Source of the DNA: Luscinia megarhynchos
Lineage: Eukaryota > Chordata > Aves > Passeriformes > Turdidae
Direction: 5' to 3'
Assembly: GCA_034336665.1 (NCBI GenBank)
Contig: CM067584.1
Location: 62,001-126,000 of the forward strand
DNA: 64,000 nt
Part shown: in pieces, positions 54,946-64,000 of the stretch
Numbering within the stretch: the first letter of the stretch is position 1
How the letters are laid out: each line of letters begins with the position of its first letter
Notes under the pieces: generated by a model
Database searches by the model: none
Seen by the model: only the letters and a program-made list of their open reading frames with translations
Told to the model about the DNA's origin: nothing
Position numbers and translations under genes: made by a program

Positions 54946-57209
54946 AGCCCACGCGCAGCCTAAAAAGGCAAGGTCTGGCCCCCGCAGCCAATCCAGCCCG
55001 GGATGCTCGCAGGAACGCCAGGCATCCCCCGGCACGGGCCAGCCCGTGGGACGAGCAGGCGGCGAGCCCCGCTCGGCCGCTGCATTTCAAACCTCCCGGC
55101 GCCCGCCCAGCCCTCGGCACCTCCCTCTGCGGGGGGATGTTCAGGGCTGGGAGCTCTCGGGATGCTGCTGAGGATGGGCAGAAGTGTGAAAAGAGGGATT
55201 TGGAGATAAGCATCGCTCCCTGCCTACGGGAACCCCCTCAGAAATGCACAGCCCACGTTGTTCCAGCCAATAAATCATTCCTGCTGAGTGTAGTGTATGC
55301 TCGGGTTCAGCTCCTCCCAAATCCAGCCCAATTTTGGGGTGGTTTTAAGGTGTGACAGTCACATCTGGCACAGCTGGAGAGCCAGGGTGGGTTCGTAAGA
55401 CATGGCAGCAGTGCCAGGATTTTGACATTCACTGACACACAAAGTGAGGAACCCGGGGACTTGGGGTGAAAAAACGGGATGAAAAAAGCTGGGAGCTCAG
55501 GGAGCAGTGCTGGGAGGGAGGTGGCAGCTGGGTCCCGACCTGAGGAACTCCCTGCTCCAAGGAAGGTGGAAAATTCCCTAGGAAGGTTTATCAGTCACTG
55601 GGACAGCACCAAAGTGGTGATGTGCCACCAGCTCCTCTCCTGGAGCCAGCTCACATCTGAGACCTGCTGGGAAGTGGAGCTGGGATGAATCCCTTGGGAT
55701 CTTCCCCACGGATCTGAAGGAATTGCTGCTTTGCAAGATGTGATTTTCCACTCCATGTCCCCATACTACTCCAGGGGAGCCCTGGGGGTAAAGGAGCTGT
55801 GCAGAGCTGTGGGATGAACAATCCTACGTGGAAACTGCACATCCCTCCCGAGCACGGCTTAAATTAATTAGGGCTGAAAAGGAGCTCCCAGAGATGCCCC
55901 AAGGCCCCTCGCTCCCCTCCCACCCTCGGGGCCAGCCTGTTCCCAAAAATGAAAAGCCGGGAGCAGCACTTGTCACGCAAAGGCGGCACCCCCCAAAGAA
56001 AGGGATGCCCCCCACCTCCCGAGGCAGACCCCACCCCACGGAGAGAGCTCAAAGGAGAGGAGTGGCACAGGAGGCCGGGCTGGATAATCCCATCCATGTG
56101 TGAAAGCCACAGGGTGCTGGCTGTACAAGCTCACGACACGATGTTTGCCAGGTGGGGAGGCCGCCCCAGCCCCTGCCCCTGCCATGTGCCGGCCATCCCA
56201 GCCTGCTGCAGGGTGTGGGCATGTGCAGCTGTCTCCCACCCTGCAATGCTGCTGCTTCCCTTCCTTCCCAAGGGCGGGGGAAAGGAAAATCTCGGCTTGG
56301 CACACGACTAAAGCACCTCCAGGAGGGTCCTGCACAACAGCGACGTCACAGAGTGCTGGGATTTGGCAAGGACAGGCTTCAGCTGCTCTGGGATGTGCAG
56401 AGACAATCAGGGATCTAGGAGAATGGAAGTGGTCAAAGCTGCTGGAAATCCCATCTTGGAGTGGGATGGAAATGGCCAAAGCTGCTGGAAATCCCATCCT
56501 GGCATGGCAGTGGCAGCCAGGAGACCCAGCTCCCCCAGGGTAACACCAGGGCATCCCCCAGGCAGGAAAAGGGATGAAGTGCCCAGACATCTCTAAATGC
56601 TGCTGGGATGCAAAGCAGGGCCACATCCAGGGATCTTCAGCCTTGAAATGCTGACAGAGGGATCCCAAAGGAGGTTGGGTCCTCTTCCCTTCCTGGGCAG
56701 ACACACGAGTGCTGGGAAGCAGCACTGAGCTCCTGTGGGGGTCAGAGGGGTCAGCAAGGCTGGATTTTAAACCATAGGAAAGATTTATCTGCTCCTGAAA
56801 GCTGTGCTGAGATGGAGCAGCACAGAATGAGGGATAAAACAGGACATGGTTAAACTGGACAGGTCCCAAATGCACTTGAAGAGATTTCCACACCTCAGGG
56901 TTGCAGCAAGTCACAGGGAACCTCCCCAGGAGGCCATTCAAGGCTTGGATTAGAGTTAAACAACTGCTTTAGTGTTGGCTTCTGTCTCTGAGCTTCCAGC
57001 TGGCTTCTCCCCACACCTGGAGCCCCTGGCAGCCCCATGCCAGGCACTGAGGGTCAGGGGCTCCTGCAGAAGGCAGGGATCCGATTCCACCATGGAGTAG
57101 GAGGGAGGGAGGGATCACTACATGGAAATCATCTGCTACAGGAGAACAAAACCGATTCCCTGGGCCTAAAGGAGGGTGGGTGCTTGTGTGAAGGGACAAG
57201 GCAAGAGGC
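54946..57209. other. Intergenic between LTR and STAMBP 3' end
   Basis: Unique sequence with no recognised gene. The GC-rich part at 54946-55140 next to the LTR contrasts with ordinary sequence beyond it. Part of 56800-57209 is probably the STAMBP 3'UTR, but no clean AATAAA is visible on the minus strand. Frames here (for example 55973-56941) show no domain features. Confidence 0.4.
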
Positions 57210-60200
57210 TTATCGGAGGTCCATCAGCACCACATCTCTCTCCACTATTGACACATGATTGCAGGTCTGGAAGAGAGGAGAACAGGGGACAGGGGGTTAT
57301 TCAGATGTTCCCACAGCTCAGGCGAGTCTCCTCTACCTCTTGACACAACCTGCAGCCAGTGCTTTCCCAGAACAGCCCTTGGATCCAGCTCCCTGGATCA
57401 CCCCAACTGCTGGCCCTGTCCTGCACAGCGACCATGGCAGGCCCCAAACTCAAACCCCCCCTCAAACAGCCCTGGGCTGGAGCCAGGAGCTCTGCATCAG
57501 ATCCCCAACATCTGGAAAACCTTGGGAAGCTCCTGCACCTCCACTCTGGGAATTGGAGAACAGCCCCTGCCAGGCTGAGCCTCCTGGTCCCAGCCCAGCA
57601 CCTCAATGTGGATTTAATTCAGGCCACAACACAGCAACTCCCCTCTCCACAGCCCCCACAGAACTCACCGTGAAGAGAGGGGGGTCTTTGGGGTGTGGGT
57701 GGAACCCCTTCTGCCGGCAGGATGAGATCTCCTCCAGGCCATGCTCTGTCAGCTTGAAAAACCCTGTCCTGGAGCAGAGGAACAGCAGCTCTGTAGCTCG
57801 AGCCTCTGCAAGCCCAGCCACATCCCCTGGGACACCTTGGGGCCATTCAGCTCCAGCAGGAGCAGAGATTGGGGCTGAGGGACACCTCAGTTCCTGGGAA
57901 ACTCCTCTCCCCAGCTCGGAACCTCCTGTCAGGGCTGGGCAACCCCTGTCCAAACACAGCCCCTGCAAACAGCTCACAGGAGCTGTCCAGCCATACGTGT
58001 GACTTTCCAGCCCCAGGCCCGGAATCTGAGAGGGGAAGGGTGTGGCTGACAGCCCAGGCAGAGGGAAAAGCCTCCCCAGCCCACACTCCTGGAATCCACC
58101 CTCACTCCTGGAATCACCCACCCTCACTCCTGGAATCCTCCACCCTTACTACAGGAATCATTCACCCACACTATAGGAATCCTCCCTCACTCCTGGAGCC
58201 CATACTCACTCCTGGTACTTGGGGGAGCACACGATGGCGATGGACTCTGGCAGCATCATCTGGTAGGAGCAGTGGGTGTGCAGGTCCACACTGGACAGGA
58301 AGGCTGTCTGGGTGGGGTGGGTCTGCAACAGGGACAGGGGACAGCAGTTACAGCAGGGATCTGCCAGGGGAACCTTGTGGCACAGGGGACACACCTGGGG
58401 TGCAATTTGTGAAATCGTGGAGTGGTTTGGGTTGGAGGGACCTTAAAGCTCATGCAGTGCCACCCCTGCCAGGGGCAGGGACACCTCCCACTGTCACAGC
58501 TGTGGGATCCAGGGGCACCTACAGCTTTCTCTGGGAATTCCATCCCAGCCCTTTTCCAACCTCCCAGGGAAGAATTCCTTCCCAATATCCCATCTAACCC
58601 TACCTCTGGCAGTGGGAAGCCATTCCCCCTTGTCCTATCACACTCCCTGCTCTTGTCCTGAGTCCCTTCCAGCTCTCTTGTAGCCCCTTTTTTTTTTGGA
58701 TTGTCCTAAAACGTGTGTTCCTGTTCTCCACGTGGAGTTACCTACAAAAGGAGCTCTACATTCCTGCCACATCCCACAAAAAATCACATCTTGAAGCCAC
58801 AACAATGGGCACTTCACACATTCCTGTTCCTGAAGTGCAGCTCCGGGGGCTCAGCACATCCCACGGTGCCACAGCACTCCAGGTTATCACATTCCATGCT
58901 GGATATCACATTCCATGGAGGGCTGTACAACCCCTGACAGGCACCACCTCACCCAGCTCCTGCTCACAGCCACGTTTCACACCTCAACTCCTGCTCAGAG
59001 CCCTCGCTCCTTTTGCTGCTTGGGTTTTTTTTTTTGCCAAGACCAGCAAAGGAATTGCAGGGGGTCCCTGAATGAGGCAGGGCTGTCATTGTAGAGGTGG
59101 CCCTGGAGCAGGCACTCAGAGCAGCAGCATTTCCCTGCCCAAGCCCTCAGGCAGCTGCTGCTTTCGAGAGATTACTCAGCTTTGCTTGGCACGGATCCGA
59201 GTGCCAAAGGCTCCGTGGGGACACGGGCAGCCGGGGAGGAGCCTGCAGCTGGCACAGCTCACAGCACAGGGCTGCACTGGGACACAGTGTGGGAGATGTG
59301 TCCCTCTAGGAAAGGAGCTTGGGGTGCCCCCACAGAACCACCAGAGTTGGCTTTTAGCTGGAGGAAACATGAGCTTCACGTCTGAGATCCACTTCCAGAG
59401 AATCCCAGAATGGGCTGGGTTGGGAGGGATCTTAAAGCCCACACAGTGCCACCCCTGCCATGCCAGGGACACCTCCCACTGTCCTAGGCTGCTCCCAGCC
59501 CTGTCCAGCCTGGCCCTGGACACTTCCAGGGATCCAGGAGCCACCACAGCTTCCCTGGGCAGCCTGTGCCAGGGCCTCCCCACCCTCACAGGGAAAAGTT
59601 TCTTCCCAACATCTAAACCTTTCCTCCCTCCCTGTCAAAGGGCTTGATGCTTTAGGAAGGGACCCAAACATTAACCAGGCTTGGGAAGAGACCCAAATAT
59701 TAACCAGGCTTAGGAAGGGACCCAAACATTAGCCAGGCCTGGATTTCTCCATCAGGGTAGTGAATGAGAGTGTACCAGAGAGAGAAACCCAACCAGAGGC
59801 TGCTGCCCATTCCCTGCCATCTCCTCCAGTACCTTCTCCTCCAGCAGCCCTTCCCCTTGGGGCTGGAGGCCAGGGAAGTGCCAGGGCAAGGAGACTCACG
59901 TGGATCCAGCCCAGGGTGACGAGGCCATGCTGGTCCTGGATGATGAAGAGCTCCTCCTCGTTCTCTGTGGTGCAGGAGTCGGGGCCTCCCAGCTGCTTGG
60001 GCACGATGACGTGGGTGATGGTGAACTCGTTCCTCATCTGCAAGGCAGTGGCAGCACAGGAGGTTGTAACTCCCCCAGACATGAGGGAATTTCCTAAGCC
60101 TTGGAACAAGCCCACGGATACATCCAGCACCCATCTGCAGGTGCAGCTCCAAGTTACTGACAAAGGAGTTGCAGGATTTTCTTCCCGTTCCATTCTCCCT

Positions 60201-63200
60201 GCTGTGCAGAGCACCCACAGGAGCTCAGAGAAGTCCTGGAAACCCCCCAAACCCAGCTCTCCAATCAGAAGAGGATGATGCCTCATCCCTAAACCATCCT
60301 CAGTGTCTGGAAGCAGCTGGACTGCAGGAAGTTGCTACATCAAACAACTTTGCTTCAAAGCAAACTTGTGGGAGTGACTCAGGGCAGATGGGCTGGAGCT
60401 GCCAACAAAACCTGGGCACGCAAAGTCTGGGGAGAATGGTGTCCTGTGTGAGGGCCACCAGCTGGGCCACCCAAAGGACAAGCAGGAGCTGCCTACCACC
60501 AGGAATGTCACCAAGGGGAGAGAAGAAGCTGAAAGGGGGCTCAGGGTGGGGAAACCCTAACCCAAAAACAAGGAAAGGGAGAGGCACATCATTCCTGACA
60601 CGACACTGAAGAACTCCGGGACAAAAATCAGAGTCCTTGAGCCACTTCCAAAGCTGTGGCACTGTGACAAACAGTCTCTGTGGCACCTTTGGGGTCTCCA
60701 GGGGGGCTGTTTCCTCACCAGCTTCCCGCAGAGGATCCCGCAGGTCTCCACGCCCCGCACTGTGTTGGCATCAGCCAGCTGCAGGAACTTGTGGCACAGC
60801 TCCCTGGGGACAATGACCTGCCGAAGGACATCCACACCTGCACCTGTGGGGAGGAGGGCAGCACAGTCAGGAATGCTGCACAAGTGGTGCCTCAGGGCAG
60901 GATCTGAAGGAATGAAATGGAGAAAATCCGCCTGGGAAGATCAAGTCCCCTTCCAGTGGCAGGCTCAGGGAAATGTGCCACTTGGATACTTGGTAAAGGA
61001 CAGACAACACTTCTCTCAGAAGAGGAAAAGGGAGACGGAGAGGGGAAGGATGCTCTAGCAGTGGGTCAAAATGAGTGTTTTGTTAGCAAAAATTAAACCT
61101 CACACCCTCAGAAAATGTTATTTAAAGCAGGACGTGTTGCTGGGCAAGACTCAGCCATTGGACATGCTGGAATCAGTATTTTGGAACCTTATTTAGTAGA
61201 ATTTGGTCAGGAGGAGGATTCAATGAGCCCAGCCAGGAGCTAAACCCCAATCTCCAGCAAGTACTTGAAGGGAGGAAAGGCAAACAGGCTGCAGACCTTG
61301 GAACAGTGGAGAGACTGGGCTGGAAAAGTAGAGAGGGCACATTCAGAAGAAGAGACAGCTCCCCCCAGCCCTGTGGCTCAGGACAGCAAACACCCAGGAG
61401 GGATGGAGCCATCATCAGGTCATTCCAAGAGGCTCCCAGAGAAAGTGGCTGTGCTTGGCTCAGCCCCAGCAGGGGAGAAGGGATGCTCCAAGAGGTACTA
61501 ACTGTTCTCTGTGCTCCCCAAAGCACTGGGCTTCAAAGATCTGTCCACAACAGGAGGTTTGGATGGGACAGTCCCCGCTGATGGACTTGCTGGGTGAACT
61601 GGAGAGACTGGAATCTTTGGGATTAGATCTGTTGGGGGCTTTTCCACACCAGGGATGAGGGGTCCATCCAAAGACTCTGGCTCTGGCTTTCCAAACTCCT
61701 GTGCTATCCTCAGGCGCTCCTTCTCCAGCTCCTGCCGCCGGATCATCTCCTCAAAGGCATGGAACTGCTCCTGCTCTGCCTGCTGCTGCTTCATCAGGGC
61801 TACCCGAGTCTTTTCCTCCTCCAGCTGCTGCTGCAAAGCCAAAGTGGGTGCAAATTACTCCTCTTCCTCCTGCTCCAAGGAGGAACATGCCCAGGGACAG
61901 GAGCAGACAGGGGGTCACCAGCCCAGAGCAGAACACGAAGCCTCTGCAGACCTCCAGCCATTCCCAAGTTATTCCTAAAGGGTCTGCAAAAGGTCACCAG
62001 CAAACAGCATTTTCTGAAAGGAAACTTCAGCTTTCAGGGCACAGATCCAGAGCCAGCTGGACCAAGAGTGGGAAAACCACTGCTTTACCCTCCCTCTTCC
62101 ATGGAATCACAATCCCAGGTTGATCTCTCTCTATCCTATCTCTAAAGTCACACTTGTCCAGAGCTAAACTGACTGCAGAGGTGACTGCTTTGCCCACAGA
62201 ACCCCAGATCCTTGCCCATGCTGAGTTTCTGGACTGTGAGACCTGGATGTGGTGTTGGGACAGAGAGAACAACACAAGCCAGCAGCCCCAGCTCAGGCTG
62301 GCTCAGGATGCACAGGGAGAAGAGCCAGGGACACTTTTGAGTCACCCGCAGTGAAAGCAGGGGACAAGCCTGGAAAAAGTTGGGGCCACCCAGACTGGAC
62401 ATTCCCAAGCACCCAGGGAGCCCTGGAGCTTCCAAACCCTGAGAGGCTGAGGGGCTCCTGGGGAGCACAGGCCTCCAGTCTCCTGTCACTCACCTCCTGC
62501 TCCTTGTACTTAGCATAGTCCTTGGCGTACCTCTTTAGCAGCTCCTCCTTGAGCTCTTCGGCTCGGGGAAAGGCTACTTCCTTCAGTTTCTGGGGGAGGA
62601 AACACAGCATCAGCCTGGCAAACAAAACCCCAGCAGCTGAAGAGTCCAAAAACCACACCAAAATCACAGAGAAAGAGCTCAGGCAGTGCTGTCCTTTCCT
62701 CTTCTGGACAGCACTGAGCAGAGGAGCTGCAGCTTCTTGTGGCCGGGAGGAATCTCCAAGGATTTCCCTGGAAAATCACTGCTTGGGACATCCAGTACGG
62801 ACCACACATTCTTTAAAAAGCATAGAGTTGAAGAGGGAAGAAAGGACACCTCAGTGCTCAACAGGAGGTAAACTGGACACCACAGCCAGTCCAGCGCAAG
62901 TGCAATGGGGTGAGAACCCCCCAAACCACAGCCTGGAGAATTGTGGAATTGTTTAGATTGGAAAACACCCCCAAGATCATCGAGTTCAACCAATCCCCCA
63001 GCACTGCCATGCCCACCGCTAATCCATGTCCCCAGGTGTTTTGAAACACTTCCAGGGATGGTGGAAGCCAGGACTGGACAATGCTTTTGGAGAAGGAATT
63101 TCCCAGTATCCAGCTTAAGGCTCCCCTGATGCAATGTGAGACTGCTTCCCCTTGTCCTGTCCCTGTTCCCTGGGAGCAAAGCCTGAACCCCTCTGGCTGT

Positions 63201-63603
63201 CCCCTCCTGTCAGGGAGTTGTGCAGAGCCACAAGGTCCCTCCTAAGCCTCCTGTTCTCCAGGCTGAGCCCCCTCCCCAGCTCCCTCAGCTGCTCCTGAGG
63301 CTCCAGCCCCTTCCCCAACTCCATTCCCTTCTCTGGACACGCTCCAGCCCCACAATGGATTTCCTGGAGTGGGGGGCCCAGAACTGAACTCCCAAGGGGT
63401 CAGAACTGCCTGGCCAAGGCAAGGCTTCTCAGCATTTGTGTGGATCACTCATCCCAGAGCCATGGGAACCCAGGGTCCACGATCCTGGCCACATTCCCAT
63501 TCCAGACTTGGCACTGTCCCCACTTACTTTGACCGTCTCCCTCTTCTCAGGAATAACGGCGCTTTTGTAATCGCGGTGCTGCGGCAGCTTCTCGATGAAG
63601 AGC
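57210..63603 (-). CDS. STAMBP: STAM-binding protein (AMSH deubiquitinase), 5' partial
   Basis: Zinc metalloprotease of the JAMM family that removes K63-linked ubiquitin on early endosomes, working with STAM and ESCRT. Exons present: 63603-63528, 62589-62494, 61830-61503, 60843-60719, 60037-59900, 58322-58210, 57768-57669 and 57266-57210 (1033 coding bases, phases agree). The first coding exon, with the start of the MIT domain, lies beyond the right edge. Seen: MIT end [16 protein letters not shown], the coiled coil [46 protein letters not shown], then [14 protein letters not shown] and CRQKGFHPH (zinc-finger-like loop), ending MDLR. About 14 residues after KYKEQE are missing relative to human. 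Confidence 0.94.
58080..58200. repeat. TCACTCCTGGAATCCACCC repeat
   Basis: Four or five loose units of CTCACTCCTGGAATCMYCCACC abut the STAMBP exon at 58210. Confidence 0.75.
58405..58690 (-). mobile_element. CR1 LINE fragment in STAMBP intron
   Basis: GTGGTTTGGGTTGGAGGGACCTTAAAGCTC, GGGCAGGGACACCTCCCACTGTCACAG and GGGAAGAATTCCTTCCCAATATCCCATCTAA follow the reverse complement of the CR1 3' end through to CCCCTTGTCCTATCAC. Confidence 0.92.
59395..59645 (-). mobile_element. CR1 LINE fragment in STAMBP intron
   Basis: AATCCCAGAATGGGCTGGGTTGGGAGGGATCTTAAAGCCC starts a clear reverse-complement CR1 3' end. It continues through TCCAGCCTGGCCCTGGACACTTCCAGGGATCC and GGGAAAAGTTTCTTCCCAACATCTAAACC. Confidence 0.92.
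62935..63385 (-). mobile_element. CR1 LINE fragment in STAMBP intron
   Basis: This is the longest CR1 piece in the window. It starts GAATTGTGGAATTGTTTAGATTGGAAAACACCCCCAAGATCATCGAG and runs to TGGACACGCTCCAGCCCCACAATGG and GGGGGGCCCAGAACTGAA, about 450 bases of the 3' part in reverse complement. Confidence 0.93.
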
Positions 63604-64000
63604 CTGCAAAAACAGGACAGAAGCTGCAGCTCAGGACAGTCAGTGGTGTTTTGGGGGAATCCTTGTGCTCCCTCTCAGGGCAGTCTGTCTGTCTGCAGGA
63701 ACCCTCCAGCCCATAACAGCCCCTAGAGCCCTGCACAGTGCTTAGGAGATCTCACTCAATCCCAAGGGAGCCTCACACAGGTTTTCCTTCCACCTGGCCT
63801 CTGGAGGCGATCCTCAGGGATAAACTCATCTGTTTTGAAGAGAACCATTAATAACCTGGTCTAAACCACCAAGGGCACTGAGGTGACTCAGGGAGGTGCT
63901 TGGGCACCTGCCCACACCTGGGAGCATCCCAGGATTCCACCCGAGCTCAAGGACTCAGCTGACTCAGAGCTCCCTGTCCTTCTGCAGAGGGACAGAGTTT
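63604..64000 (-). other. STAMBP: STAMBP intron running off the window
   Basis: Sequence upstream of the exon that starts at 63603. No coding similarity to the STAMBP N-terminus is seen, so the first coding exon lies past 64000. Confidence 0.6.

Overview
This is a stretch of bird nuclear chromosome, probably from a songbird. It has five or six intron-containing, vertebrate-type genes packed into 64 kb. It also has scattered CR1 LINE fragments, two LTR-like insertions (one resembling passerine class II LTRs), very GC-rich promoters and an unusual density of minisatellites. No base is ambiguous, so there is no visible assembly gap.

Layout, left to right: MOB1A (+, 447-4389); BOLA3 (-, 4962-6591); TET3 (-, coding exons 14464-25122, a 3'UTR of about 7 kb down to about 7405, and a candidate promoter region reaching upstream to 38 or 43 kb); DGUOK (-, 44061-47810); ACTG2 (-, 49025-51484, with a CArG-box promoter near 52.4 kb); and STAMBP (-, 57210 to beyond the right edge, missing its first coding exon). 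This gene set and order match human 2p13 (STAMBP-ACTG2-DGUOK-TET3-BOLA3-MOB1A). From memory of the human map, BOLA3 appears inverted here. All exon boundaries were placed by reading GT/AG junctions and checking phase. MOB1A (216 aa) and ACTG2 (376 aa) come out at exactly the family length.

The genes do not form one pathway. MOB1A is a Hippo co-activator, BOLA3 is a mitochondrial Fe-S factor, TET3 is a 5-methylcytosine dioxygenase, DGUOK is mitochondrial deoxyguanosine kinase, ACTG2 is enteric smooth-muscle actin and STAMBP is an endosomal K63 deubiquitinase.

The most interesting signal is in the TET3 3'UTR. A 13-bp minisatellite of about 2.2 kb (9050-11260) carries, on the mRNA strand, about forty copies of the miR-29 seed match, by hand count. 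Two 8-mer miR-29 sites, three 7-mer sites and one let-7 8-mer site lie outside the array. Other points of note are the failure to find a TET3 CXXC exon together with a phase-compatible alternative first exon, a pure AAGGG array in a BOLA3 intron, octamer and CRE motifs at the DGUOK promoter, and an unidentified 89-codon reading frame near 40.8 kb.
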